From assembly GCA_008704415.1 (NCBI GenBank), contig VXIS01000014.1, positions 124,001 to 188,000 on the forward strand: a stretch of DNA of 64,000 bases, in the 5' to 3' direction. Position numbers and translations under genes: made by a program. Under the pieces are notes generated by a model that ran no database searches, was not told the DNA's origin, and was given only the letters and a program-made list of their open reading frames with translations. This DNA is from Sphaerosporella brunnea. Lineage: Eukaryota > Ascomycota > Pezizomycetes > Pezizales > Pyronemataceae. This document shows positions 31,684 to 42,200 of this stretch, in pieces. Numbering within the stretch: position 1 is the first letter of the stretch; each line of letters opens with the position of its first letter.

Positions 31684-32618
31684 GGTTGGGGAGTGACGGC
31701 GGTGTGAGAGCTAACGGATGACGAGAATTTGAAGAGCGAGGAAGTAGAGGCGGGATTGAGAGGTGCAAATGTTGAAAGTGCAGCTGCGCATCTCTTCCGG
31801 GGCGAGCTGCGACAGGAGTTGTATGATTATACTAGTGGCGGGTTGGGAGGGTTAATATCCAGTTCATTCGGCGGGGGGCGGAGTAATATGGTTCGAGGCG
31901 CGGAGCAGGTGAGGTGGGTATTGTAGCCACTTGAGTAGCAGCTTTGTGCGATGACGAGTGAACTGTAGGATCTCAGGGAACCGCTATGATCATCGTGGCA
32001 GCTGTACGCACGCGCCACCATACCCGAAGTGGAGAGAATCGCCGCACCAGTCCGCCGCCGCCACCCGCACCACACACGACACTTCACAGACTATCACGCG
32101 ACAACTCTATGCTTTCAACCGACGGCAACAGACAAGCAAGTGCATTCGATGTTGATACACTTAGAGACGTAGTGATCTTATCGCCGGCTTTCCCACCTGC
32201 CGCACCGACAATTTGATCATGATCGTGACAGCCGGATGAAAGCAAAGGAAATCGTGTATACCACTAAGAATACAAACGCAACATCAATCAGAGACAGACA
32301 GAGACAGCGATACAAAGATCGAGAGAGCACAAAACGCCCAAACACCATGAATCCGACCTGAACCGATGAGCCTGAAGCAAGCAAGACAAACGCAATAGAA
32401 AAAAAAAATGAAAATGAAAATGAAAAGAAAAGCAGAGATATAGAAAAGTGCAAGCATGCAAAAGCCACCCACAATTCCATCGAGACGCTGTTTACTGAGT
32501 AATCCATCCCGACGCCAATAGCACCTCCCAGCACAGAAAAACATGATAAAAAGCCTTGACTGGAAACCAAAACCCCTTAAACGAGCCTGAAAAATAATAT
32601 ATGCCTAATCTCCCTTTT
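31684..32618. other. Intergenic region between exchanger start and FHL1 stop
   Basis: 935 bp. It should hold the exchanger promoter and the FHL1 3' untranslated region. AAAATGAAAATGAAAATG-like tandem units occur near 32400-32430. No gene recognised. Confidence 0.5.
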
Positions 32619-35600
32619 CTACTCCTTGCCAGCACCAACATCGACCCTCTTCGTAGGGCGCTCCCCCGCTTCCACCGATACCTCAGTAACACTACCATCA
32701 CCAATGCTGCTGCTGTCCAATGGTCTTTTCGTGGCTTGATTGGCCTTCACCTTCGCAATGGCTTGCTTGACCACCTCTTGCGGCATATTACGGATAGCTT
32801 CTGCCAATGGTGTCTTAAGCGGCATTTTGCCAGCTGGGCGCTTACCAGCACCGAGTCCCGTGGGTACTTTTTCCGCAGTCGCCGAGTGCTTGCCGGCTGG
32901 TGCTGGAGCTTTGCCAGCCGTGGTTGGATGAGGCGCCTTTGCGCCAGTGGTCGGATGAAGGGCGTTACCACCAGGGACCGAAACGGAAGAGGAAGCTGGA
33001 GCAGGGTCTACCAGCGATGGCGCTTGCCGTGCCTTGCCCGAGGCCGCTGCTGCCTTTTGCTGCTTGATCTCTAGCAGTTTTTTCGTCCACTTCGCTTTTT
33101 CTTCTGGGGTCATCGTCTTGATATGTGCTCCCAGGTTCGAGAGATTGATCGCCGGAGCAGTTTGTGACGGGACCTTCGCCCCTATCGAGCCTGGAGCGGA
33201 AGGCGTGGGGGTGGATTCTGAGACTGCGGGCTCAGCGCCAGGTGCGGATACAGGATTTGGAGGCGAGGACGCAGCCAGAGGAGGAGCAGGTGAAGCCAGC
33301 TGGGAAGCAGGAGTTGGGGAAGCAGCAATTTGGGGCGGTTTGGGAGCAGTGGACCCCGAAACCTTCAAATTGTTCATAATATTTTGAACGGTCTCGATAA
33401 CTGCCGGAGTCGTTTTGCCTGACACCACAGTGGCTAAGAAACCCTTCAATTGTTCGAGAGTCTTTTGGGCGGTTGGATCCGAAGTTGGTTGAGACTGACG
33501 TTGGGCGATAATCTTATTGAGCACAACAATGACATTCTTAATGTCAGGTTTTTGCTCCTGAGCCTCCGCATTCACAACTGGCGGCATGGGAATTGGCGCT
33601 TCCATCACGCGGGGGTTTTGCGGAACAGTAGCATTTGGTTGTACCAGCTGCTTGGTCGGCATGTAGCTCGGCGGCGGAGGAACCTGTTGGACCTGTTGAT
33701 GCGGCATCATCGAAGGCTGCACCATCTGCATACCGTTTGCACCTTGGTAAACCTGCTGCTGGAATCCTGGCTGGATCTGTCCCATGTGCCCCATCATTTG
33801 TCCGTTGTGCGGGTGCATTGCTTGCCCATGCATTTCGTGGCCAGGCATAGCCTGCTTCGAAGAACTACCCTTCTTCTCCTTCTCGATACTAACACCATCC
33901 ACAATACCCCATAGCCATCCCTTTCCGGCACGGTCGACCTTGTAGAACGCCTTGTGCTGGCCCAGGTTATGACGCACACTACTCTGCCATCCTTGCGTTG
34001 TAACCTTAAATTTATAGTAAGGATACTTCGCTTCGATCGCCTTATATATTTGAGGAAGCGACAAGACTTTATCCGCAGAATTCATAATCGCCTCATGTAT
34101 CATCACCACATAAGATATGTTTGGCTTGATTAGAGACTCTGGGGGAAGATCCGCCTCATTGATTTCCGGGGAAGGTGTGCGCAGCTTCCTTGGCTTCGGA
34201 GGGGGCTTTTCCTTTCTTTGCTTCTCCATCACCGGTTGGTGGTACGGTGCCATCAAGTTATGATCATGCATCATGGGCGTCATCATGTGCGGAGCGCTTG
34301 TCTGGTATAGCGCTGGATCGATGCTGGGTGCGGTTGTGCCATACATCTGAGGCATAGCCAATGTTTGTGGATGCTGAACGTGGTGTATCTCGGGAGGCTG
34401 CTGATATTGGTCCGGATAATGATGATCTTGCTGCGAGAAGCCCATTGTCGGTTCAATTTGGGGTAGCGTCTGCTGCTGAGGTGGCGGTGAGAGTTGTTGG
34501 GCATCAAGCGGGGTTTTATCTGTAGAAGAAGGCTGAGAAAGCAAGAGAGTTGGCTGAGGCCTGGCCACAGGCGCGGGGCTCTGTGAATTCTTAGGCGTTG
34601 AATTCGAAGATATCGTAGGAAGAATGAGTTTGGCCTCCTTCGGAGGTACTGTTGGGCCGGCCGACCCGGGCTGAGGCACGTGGAGTTTCTCCTGTCTCTT
34701 GGCCTCCAATTGTGCCCGGCGCTGTCGCTCCTTCTCCCGCTCCCTCGCCGCCCTAAGCAGTTCCTTCTCCTTCTTGCGCAGCTCTTTCTGCCTCGCAATT
34801 TCAGCGGCCTTTTCGATAGCCTTCTTGTTGCGTTTATCCTCTTTTACCTTCTCCTTCTCCCTTTCACGGGCCAATTCCCGCTCTCGTTTCTTCTCACGCT
34901 CCTTCTCTTGAGCACGCTTCGTTTCTCGTTCCTTTTCACGCTCCTGTTCCCGCTGCAGGGCCCGCTGTTGCCGAAGGGCCTCCGCTTCAGCTTCGGCCTT
35001 CTCCCTCTCTTTCTCCTTTAACTGTCGTTGCAGCTCCTTTATCCGCTCTCTGTCCCGCTGCAATTCTTCCTCCCTCCGTTTGATATCCACAATACTCTTC
35101 ATTGGCCTTGGTCGAGCTGGTCTGGTAGATTCCGGACTCGATGCATCGATCTCATCCTCTTCAGAATAATCCTCCTGGTCGTCTTCCTCATCTGCATCTT
35201 CACCAGAGCCACCCTCGTCTTGTTCTTCATCTTCATCGTCACTCTCTTGGCCACTTTCGTGCTCGACGCTATCCTCCCTCTCACTGTCAAGCTCAGCCTC
35301 TTCCATATCTTCGTCGTCGCTATAATTGACCTCGTCCCCGTTCTCGTCGTGAAACGCGAAACTCATCTTTCCTTTCCCTCCAGTAAATTTCGGAGGATGG
35401 GGGGCTGGTTCCTCTTCTTCTACTTCGGATTCTTGCTCTGGGGGAATATCAGGAGTGATGACAGTGAACGAGATGCCGCCGATCTGGACCTTCATCCCCC
35501 TTTCCTCAACCACTATAGTGGTCCCTGCCTGAACATACTCCTCGTTCACGAAAGCACCATTTTTGCCAATAATTTCAAGCTCGAATCTTCGTTTTAGGGT

Positions 35601-36845
35601 GTTGTAGTACAATCGAGCATGACGCCTAGAGATGTTTTTCCTCAGCGGAACCGGGGCACCATCAATCGAGGCGCTCGAGAGTGGAAGATGAATGACTGGC
35701 TCATCCACCTCTTCGTCCATGTCGGCGAGTCCAAAAGGATCGCGTAATCGTGGCGACTGTGCAAATGCAGAGCCTCGCCTGGAAGGCGCGGGCGTTGCCG
35801 AGTCAGATGTTGTGCTTTTGGTCTTACCCATCAATTCGTCCTTCTTCTTCCTCCTCTTCTTCTTTTCCCGTTTCATACTCATCAAACCCGACGATGTGCT
35901 CCTACCGAACCCACGCGGCCCTGTTTCGATAATTGTACTGCCATCTGGCCCCACCTGCGAATAATACCCCGTAGCGGTTCCCTCTGCACGACCGAATACG
36001 ACCGAACGGTTCCTGATGTAGTACACATTGCCGTCTTCGAAATCCAATCTCAGGAACGCGTCAACCACAGGGGTAGGTTCGTTTTCGCCATTGAATTTCG
36101 TGGCCTGAATGAGCTGGTCGAACCTGCTCTGCTCCGACTCTGCAGCTTCCCTGTTTCTCAATTCCTCCAAACCAGCGATACCGCCAACCGCCGATGACCG
36201 CCGCCTACCGGGGGTACCGATATCGCCGAGCTCATGTAAAGCGCCGGGTTCGACGATAGGTGAGGGAGGAACTGAGCCTTGCATAAACATGCCTTGTGAT
36301 TGAGTGGCGGCAGCAAGGATGATATCTCGGAGGTCTCTGTTGGTTGGTTGAGGGGGGGTTGCAAATTCTGCTACGTTCGCGTTTGCTGATGGTGGTGGAG
36401 GGGTAGTATTTCTAATCGGGGGGCGGGGAGGAGGCGTCAAAGTAGGTGAATTCAGAGGTTGGCTCGTTGTTTGAGGCGGCGTCTGGGGTTCCTGAGAAGT
36501 AATCTGGATCGGAGGCATTTCAGATCCAACCGCTTCTTGGGATGTGGCATAGTTTGGGTTTATTGCCGCCGTCGGATTTGAGTTTGACTCCTTTGGCTCT
36601 TCCCCGCTCGAGGGCGTCGTGTCGACCATGCCCGACATCTCAACATCATCTTGCTGTACTTCCTGCACTGGCGCGATATCGGTAGCAACAGGTTCAACAT
36701 CGGCGACAGGAGGCAACACAGGCAACTCCGTCTCTTTAGCGACGGACTCGATCTCCATTTGCTCGGGTGGCGGTAGTTGCGACGGGCCGGATACGGTATC
36801 GGGCACAGCGGCGGCAGCGTCGCCGCCCGGTGAGCGATTCTCCAT
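32619..36845 (-). CDS. fhl1: FHA plus forkhead transcription factor Fhl1
   Basis: In yeast, Fhl1 sits on ribosomal protein gene promoters and recruits Ifh1/Crf1 through its FHA domain under TOR control. Single exon, 1408 aa from the ATG at 36845. Residues 1-245 are Pro/Ser/Thr-rich. The FHA region (about 248-462) begins DAFLRLDFEDGNVYYIRNRS and VVFGR and resumes after a long basic insert (KKRRKKKDE) with NISRRHARLYYN and IGKNGAFVNEEYVQAG. A strongly acidic stretch (about 480-580) precedes a highly charged Arg/Glu coiled coil (about 590-720). The forkhead domain lies at about 905-982 (PNISYVVMIHEAIMN, QGWQSSVRHNLGQHKAFYKV, GKGWLWGIVDG). The Gln/Pro/Ala-rich tail ends with KRPLDSSS. No introns. 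It shares a 515-bp divergent promoter with TEN1. Confidence 0.94.
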   Translation of the reverse strand: MENRSPGGDAAAAVPDTVSGPSQLPPPEQMEIESVAKETELPVLPPVADVEPVATDIAPVQEVQQDDVEMSGMVDTTPSSGEEPKESNSNPTAAINPNYATSQEAVGSEMPPIQITSQEPQTPPQTTSQPLNSPTLTPPPRPPIRNTTPPPPSANANVAEFATPPQPTNRDLRDIILAAATQSQGMFMQGSVPPSPIVEPGALHELGDIGTPGRRRSSAVGGIAGLEELRNREAAESEQSRFDQLIQATKFNGENEPTPVVDAFLRLDFEDGNVYYIRNRSVVFGRAEGTATGYYSQVGPDGSTIIETGPRGFGRSTSSGLMSMKREKKKRRKKKDELMGKTKSTTSDSATPAPSRRGSAFAQSPRLRDPFGLADMDEEVDEPVIHLPLSSASIDGAPVPLRKNISRRHARLYYNTLKRRFELEIIGKNGAFVNEEYVQAGTTIVVEERGMKVQIGGISFTVITPDIPPEQESEVEEEEPAPHPPKFTGGKGKMSFAFHDENGDEVNYSDDEDMEEAELDSEREDSVEHESGQESDDEDEEQDEGGSGEDADEEDDQEDYSEEDEIDASSPESTRPARPRPMKSIVDIKRREEELQRDRERIKELQRQLKEKEREKAEAEAEALRQQRALQREQEREKERETKRAQEKEREKKRERELAREREKEKVKEDKRNKKAIEKAAEIARQKELRKKEKELLRAAREREKERQRRAQLEAKRQEKLHVPQPGSAGPTVPPKEAKLILPTISSNSTPKNSQSPAPVARPQPTLLLSQPSSTDKTPLDAQQLSPPPQQQTLPQIEPTMGFSQQDHHYPDQYQQPPEIHHVQHPQTLAMPQMYGTTAPSIDPALYQTSAPHMMTPMMHDHNLMAPYHQPVMEKQRKEKPPPKPRKLRTPSPEINEADLPPESLIKPNISYVVMIHEAIMNSADKVLSLPQIYKAIEAKYPYYKFKVTTQGWQSSVRHNLGQHKAFYKVDRAGKGWLWGIVDGVSIEKEKKGSSSKQAMPGHEMHGQAMHPHNGQMMGHMGQIQPGFQQQVYQGANGMQMVQPSMMPHQQVQQVPPPPSYMPTKQLVQPNATVPQNPRVMEAPIPMPPVVNAEAQEQKPDIKNVIVVLNKIIAQRQSQPTSDPTAQKTLEQLKGFLATVVSGKTTPAVIETVQNIMNNLKVSGSTAPKPPQIAASPTPASQLASPAPPLAASSPPNPVSAPGAEPAVSESTPTPSAPGSIGAKVPSQTAPAINLSNLGAHIKTMTPEEKAKWTKKLLEIKQQKAAAASGKARQAPSLVDPAPASSSVSVPGGNALHPTTGAKAPHPTTAGKAPAPAGKHSATAEKVPTGLGAGKRPAGKMPLKTPLAEAIRNMPQEVVKQAIAKVKANQATKRPLDSSSIGDGSVTEVSVEAGERPTKRVDVGAGKE

Positions 36846-37360
36846 GATTGCAAACACTGTCGTCCAGCCCTTTGTCAGAAAGGGACAGGGACGGCAGCGA
36901 ACACAGCGTGGATCCTAATCGCTTGTGGATCAGCGTATATGCGCCAGTAGAAGCGACGATAGTTGTACGGGACGGGTCGTTCAGGCTTTGAGAGCGAAGA
37001 GGAGTGGAGTTTGGGAAAGAGCCAGGCGATGCGCGATGGAGAGTGGAGAGTTGGATCATATGATTGGTTGGGGGGAGGCGCGGGACAACGCGGTAGGTAG
37101 TACAAAAGGGACCAGGACACAACGATTGCGATAACGAGAAGGCGGGATAGCAATGTGTTACTTACTTCTTTTGCGCGGGACGGTGGTTATGTTACGATGC
37201 TGCGGCCAAGAGAAGAAGTTAACTGCGGTGGAGAAACAGGTGACGAGGTGGAAGGTGCTTGCAGCATGGGTCATCACTCTGTCACTATTACCCGGCCTTT
37301 CAGCATGCTCGAAAAAGTAAAGTATGTATCCTTTTGTCTGTCAAGCAAGAACATCCCACG
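36846..37360. promoter_or_regulatory. Divergent promoter region FHL1 / TEN1
   Basis: 515 bp separating the FHL1 start (minus) from the TEN1 start (plus). It should carry both promoters. No specific site can be named with confidence. Confidence 0.45.
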
Positions 37361-37825
37361 ATGTCCATCCCTGCATCAACTCTTCTGCATCTTCAGGATC
37401 TGCATCGTCAACCTGTGGGCACCAAAGTACGATTTTTGGGCTGCATCCGAGCATACAACCTCGCCGACGCGACTCTCATACTTACATTCCCCCCAAAGCC
37501 TATTCCACGAGCCAGCGTCAACATTTCGGTTCCGCTTCCAACCTTGAACATTGGAACTCTCAAAGATGGTTTCTGGGTCAATGTTATCGGTTATGTCACG
37601 GAAGCGAAAAACGACGACGATCCTGGAGAAGGAATCACCAGCGTGAATGCGATCGCGCTGTGGCCAGCAGGAAATGTGACACCGTCAAAATACAAGGAGG
37701 TCCTGGAAGGCCGCCTCAGTGTGGAACGGGAGCTGGACAGACAGCAGTCCTGCATCAGACCAGAATTTCAGAGCAATATGTATGCCATTGGATCCTTTCC
37801 TAATTCCATCCTCGGAGATCTATGA
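37361..37825 (+). CDS. ten1: Ten1-like subunit of the telomere-capping CST complex
   Basis: Small OB-fold protein that pairs with Stn1 to protect telomere ends. Single exon, 154 aa from ATG 37361. The family signature is clear: LLHLQDLHRQPVGTKVRFLG (first strand region), CIRAYNLADATLIL, and GFWVNVIGYVTEA, which matches the GxWVNVIGYV core of fungal Ten1 proteins, then a region ending in a helix with ALWPAGNVTPSKYKEVLE. A longer frame upstream exists, but the ATG at 37361 starts two to three residues before the usual N-terminal helix. The protein is slightly longer at the C-terminus than the minimal fold. It is adjacent to and divergent from FHL1; no functional link is implied. Confidence 0.82.
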   Translation: MSIPASTLLHLQDLHRQPVGTKVRFLGCIRAYNLADATLILTFPPKPIPRASVNISVPLPTLNIGTLKDGFWVNVIGYVTEAKNDDDPGEGITSVNAIALWPAGNVTPSKYKEVLEGRLSVERELDRQQSCIRPEFQSNMYAIGSFPNSILGDL

Positions 37826-38034
37826 ATCCAAAGAACCGCCCCACTGACTCTAGCAGGCACGAAACCCCCGAACAATGACAATGCCTTCTATGATCTCACC
37901 AAAGAAACCCCAGCCCGTGAATCCGACCATTTATGATAACAAATGAAAAACATGACCAACCCCCAAACGAAAGAACGCCAAAGCAAAGTCCAAGTCAACA
38001 GATCTACTTATGTCCCAGATGCACCGCCCTTTAC

Positions 38035-39222
38035 TCACATCGATCCCTCTGAATGCTGGACAATCCGATCCCGCAACTCTTCAACACCGATACGTTTCTC
38101 GGCGATACGTCCAAAACACCCTGACAACGTTTTGGAGACGACAGATCGGACACCGACGATCAGAAAAGAATCTCCGTTCCTGACCCACTCCAATGGTTGT
38201 CCTTGCCGGGCATATATCCCTCCGTGTCTTCCAGCATTCTCATACACTTCGCTTCCAATAGCCGAAGAGAGCAGCGTCATCGCCAGTCCGTAAAGATCGC
38301 TCGCAAATGTCGATATTGGACCGTGGTCCTCTTCCATAGGCTTATCTGTCGATCCCAAAGGCGGGGTGGATGGGCGTCTAATATGCGCCTCGAGAAGCTC
38401 GGGCGAACAGAATGCTGTTGTGGTCGCACTCACTGCAGCCGGGCTATAGCCGTCGACCTCAAGATGACCCGACGAAAAGTCAATGACGACAGGGTTCAAC
38501 CGTACCCCGGATCCCGTGGGCGTCTCCTTCATCAGGACGTTGTGCCAGGTTACATCGCCGTGGACCACTCCGATACCTTTGAGGTGTACGAAGGTGTCTG
38601 CCAGCTGTTTCGCGATGTCTAGCCACTCATGCAGTCCAATTACCGGCTCTGATCGCGAAGCCGTTGTGCCTCCACGATCCGCCCTCCTCAGTCGAGACTC
38701 CCTCGAGAACTGCGCCAGTGTCGTTCCAGAAACATGCTCCATCACAATTGTCGAATGCACCGCGTCAAAGCCAAGGAATCGTACTATCGAATCTTTAGGA
38801 GCCGTGTTGGTGATATACGACAGGACCCCAGCCTCCTGCCTAAGTATCTTGTCGGCGCCAGGATAGCAAGGCTGCTTGATGGCGACTATCGCCTTTCCAA
38901 AGGGTGAGCTCAGAGTACCACGCACAACCTCCGCCCAAGCACCACACCCAAGTCTAACTCTGGTCCCCCTCTCTATGTCCTCTGTGCAGGTACCGAATGG
39001 TGATGGGGGCGTCTCGAAGAGCGCCCTTCGCCGTGCCGCCGCCACATGGGATGTGATTTTAGCATCGAATCTTGGGCTCACTGAACCGCACTCGGTGCCG
39101 GAAGATGACGCGATGGGCGTCGTTGGCGGTGTTGCTATGAGTTTCGCATTGGGCGTTTTCTCCGATGCCGGCGGTGCAGTGTCGACTCGCAAGGGAGGTT
39201 TTTGTCCATAGTTCGACGACAT
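38035..39222 (-). CDS. Protein kinase-like protein with DFS instead of DFG
   Basis: Single exon, 395 aa. Residues 1-80 are a Pro/Thr-rich leader. The kinase domain follows: a glycine loop LGCGAWAEVV (about 91-100), the VAIK lysine (residue 116), the catalytic loop HGDVTWHN (His221, Asp223, Asn228; HGD in place of HRD), then VVIDFSSG where DFG would be (Asp248). ATTTAFCSPELLEAH replaces the usual APE segment. The last ~100 residues are the helical C-lobe. Metal-binding Asp and Asn are present, so activity is possible. The non-RD HGD loop and DFS motif resemble small-molecule or atypical fungal kinases rather than classical Ser/Thr kinases. The fungal family is recognisable, but its substrate is not known to me. 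The 3' end lies about 210 bp from the TEN1 stop. Confidence 0.8.
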   Translation of the reverse strand: MSSNYGQKPPLRVDTAPPASEKTPNAKLIATPPTTPIASSSGTECGSVSPRFDAKITSHVAAARRRALFETPPSPFGTCTEDIERGTRVRLGCGAWAEVVRGTLSSPFGKAIVAIKQPCYPGADKILRQEAGVLSYITNTAPKDSIVRFLGFDAVHSTIVMEHVSGTTLAQFSRESRLRRADRGGTTASRSEPVIGLHEWLDIAKQLADTFVHLKGIGVVHGDVTWHNVLMKETPTGSGVRLNPVVIDFSSGHLEVDGYSPAAVSATTTAFCSPELLEAHIRRPSTPPLGSTDKPMEEDHGPISTFASDLYGLAMTLLSSAIGSEVYENAGRHGGIYARQGQPLEWVRNGDSFLIVGVRSVVSKTLSGCFGRIAEKRIGVEELRDRIVQHSEGSM

Positions 39223-42200
39223 TGTGACCAGGCCTGGGATTGACTGGGTGTTGCAGTGGTTGTAAACTTAGAGGTGGAGGGAATTGCCGAAATTTAGGTT
39301 ACGGTTTCTCCGATTCCGCTTTCCGAGTGCTGGGCGATGGATGGATTCTGCTCTGATATATCAGATATATTGAGAAGTGGCTCCCCCTCACGGGCAATGG
39401 GGGGCTTTCTACCTGAGGTCTGACTCAACAAAAAGCCTTATTTCTTGGCCTCGTTTTGTGCTTTGGAGCGTGTGGGCGATAGAGATCTACCGAAATTTAC
39501 TTTGATATCGCGCGGGTGTGGCAATGGCAATTCGTTTGTTGTACAAGATTAGGCTGTGCCTCGAACTTATCGTGGCCTACTATGTTGATACCTTAGCTCT
39601 GACAAGCGGATTTCCGATTGTTGATGAGGGAGCGCGGAGATCGGGAAATGGAGGAATTCACAAAGGGCAGTAGTCGATTATAGATAGATAATATGAATTT
39701 CTATGGGCAACAGGAAGGAAGGACTTTTATGGGTTGATTGAGGGCCATAAAAAGTTGAGCGGGGTGGAGGGGGGGGCGGACAATCAACAAGACCGAAGCT
39801 GCTGCATCTTGCATTATTCGTTCATCATGCTGCACGAACAAAACAAAAAATTATTTTATGGTGAGCCAGCACCCCGCTTTTCTCATCAGCGGTGGTCCAG
39901 AGGTAATTTCGCCTGCCTATAACTACATAGTTCTTCGGCCCGTCAAAACAACACAGCCGAGCTCGAAGCGGATACATACTTTATTATTACAGTTGCTTGC
40001 TTCTGTACCTACTATCTGATACCTATCAGATATCAATGCCCCCTTCCCCAGTGCCCTCGTTGGTCCGAATAGACCGCCTGGCACACTTACGTACGGTGTC
40101 CAAGCTGTGCTGGGCGAGTGAGGCCCAGTGGATGAAACGACGACGTCCGTTCAGAAGGCATCGTAAAAAAACCAGGATGATCTACAAATCTCAAATTTCC
40201 CAGCCGGGCCGGAAGGGAAGGCAGGTTAATCTCGGGGGGGTAGGCTAACTATGGGCCTCTTCGCCTTAGCTTGCAAGTATGTAACTTGTAACTAGAAGGA
40301 TCTTCACGACGACGACGTTGGATGCTGTGGCGTGAGCCACAGTGGCTTTAGGAGAGGTATCGAGAGTTTGGCTTGGCTAGAGGGGCTCTTTAGATCATTC
40401 GGTGCCCAGCTCATTGCCCATCATCATGATTCTCCACACCGATTAGGGGATATGAGTTTCTGAGACTGGATAGGGCCGAATCATGGGACCGAATAACCAA
40501 CCAGTTTTGTCCAAACACCGATAGGTAGAGTAAGACGCTGGCTGCTGCGTGAAAATTGCCCTGCCGCCGACCCATCCGGGGCAGGCATGACGTCGATGCG
40601 TGTGGCGACATTAGTGCAGGGAACATAGAACTATTCTATCCGTTTCTCACAACGACATAAAACAGTTATTGGAGACACAAAACAGACAAAAGAGAACAAA
40701 TTAAAACAACCCCCCCTCCACCCGCCTCCGGGGGGAAAACCTCGTGATTCATGGTCGTGGGCATGCCGCATGCTCAGCAAGAACATGAGGAGGAAAGTGG
40801 GCCGAATACGAGCTCTATTGAGAGTGCAGAAAGCCATATACTTTCTGGAATGGCTGGAATATGATACACAGACTTAGATAAATTATCCAGCCAGTCCACG
40901 TTATATCACGAGGTATTACCCTGATCTAGCGCAAACTCTTCATTTCTGTATCAGGTCTCAAGCTCCCAAGTTGTAGCCCCCTAGACTGTTTCTGCCTTGT
41001 CTACTTCCAACTATTTGTAAACAGTCCGTAGCCAGGCCTAGGTAGGTGTAGCATGAGCCCTGAGTGCTCATGGTTTTAATGTTGAGCAACCCTGGGGGCA
41101 TTGTTCTGCCCGGGCCGCAACTCAAGGGTTGGCAGACAGCTTCAACCGCCAGCACGAGCTTTGATTGCTCAGAAGTTTGTTGCGACTTTCCAATGTGTCA
41201 GAATTATAACGAGAGTAAATTTGAAGATATTCCCTCAGTCCTCCCAAGTCTCGGAATCAACGGCCCGGAAGTTTAGGCGTGTCGGTTGCCCCCGTGTAGT
41301 TCAGGAAGCAATATGATTGGCGCCCTATCTCAGCGCTTGTCCAAGCTCCTTTTATCACTCGGATGTGTTGTGGGTGTGGGGTGGGGTAAAGGCAGCCGCG
41401 GAGCTCGGTACACCGCTTGTAAACGCTGTGTGCAGGGCTTCAGAATCAAGGCAGCGGTGCATAGGAAGAAGATCTGGGGGGTTTTGTTCCGGATCCGCAG
41501 TCGGGGTTCAGGACTCAGGAGACGGCGACGTGGAAATGGCCTGGTTTGTGGAATCGATGTGGACAGCTGGGTCGATCCGGAGCAAAAACAATACAGGTTA
41601 AAGGCGTCTTGATTCACAGTTCCAGACATAACCCGCTGCTGGTGAATCGGTTCGGGCTCCATTGCATACCCCTGATGCAGTCGGGCACGAAAATTGCTTC
41701 CACTTGCGGGATTCTTGTTTCTACTCAAAGGAAGCAAAACCGCCAGCGAGCCTTGTCACTGATTACAGCCCCAAACCTCAAAGCCGTGCGAACTCATGCT
41801 TACTAGTGTGCCGAGTGATATACTGTGACCTCCTTCCTGTGACTTTGGCTGGTTAGCAAGCCAGGGAAAGGCCGAGAATCCCCCATAGCCATGAACGGAG
41901 CTGTTGCTGTAGTCAACGCATCAGTACACACCTTCGTGGACATATGGAAGAGCCAGGAAGACCGCTCTCTTCATCGCCATGTTTTGCTCTCCACTGATTC
42001 TTCAGTACCTACTTCAGCAACCACCGAATATCAGTTATACGGTGATCATCCCCGGCAATTCTTCTCACCAATTCTGAGGCTGGGTCAAAAGCTAAGGTTG
42101 CAATCACACCCTCGCTAGGGATCAGGAAGTGCTTTCTGGACGCACATCTCATGTATTCTCGACAAAGGCTTCTTTCTGGGCGCTCAAATTGTTTGGTCCA

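Noticed and set aside
32740..36918. Several long plus-strand frames over FHL1
   Set aside because: Antisense shadows of a repetitive, charged coding region.
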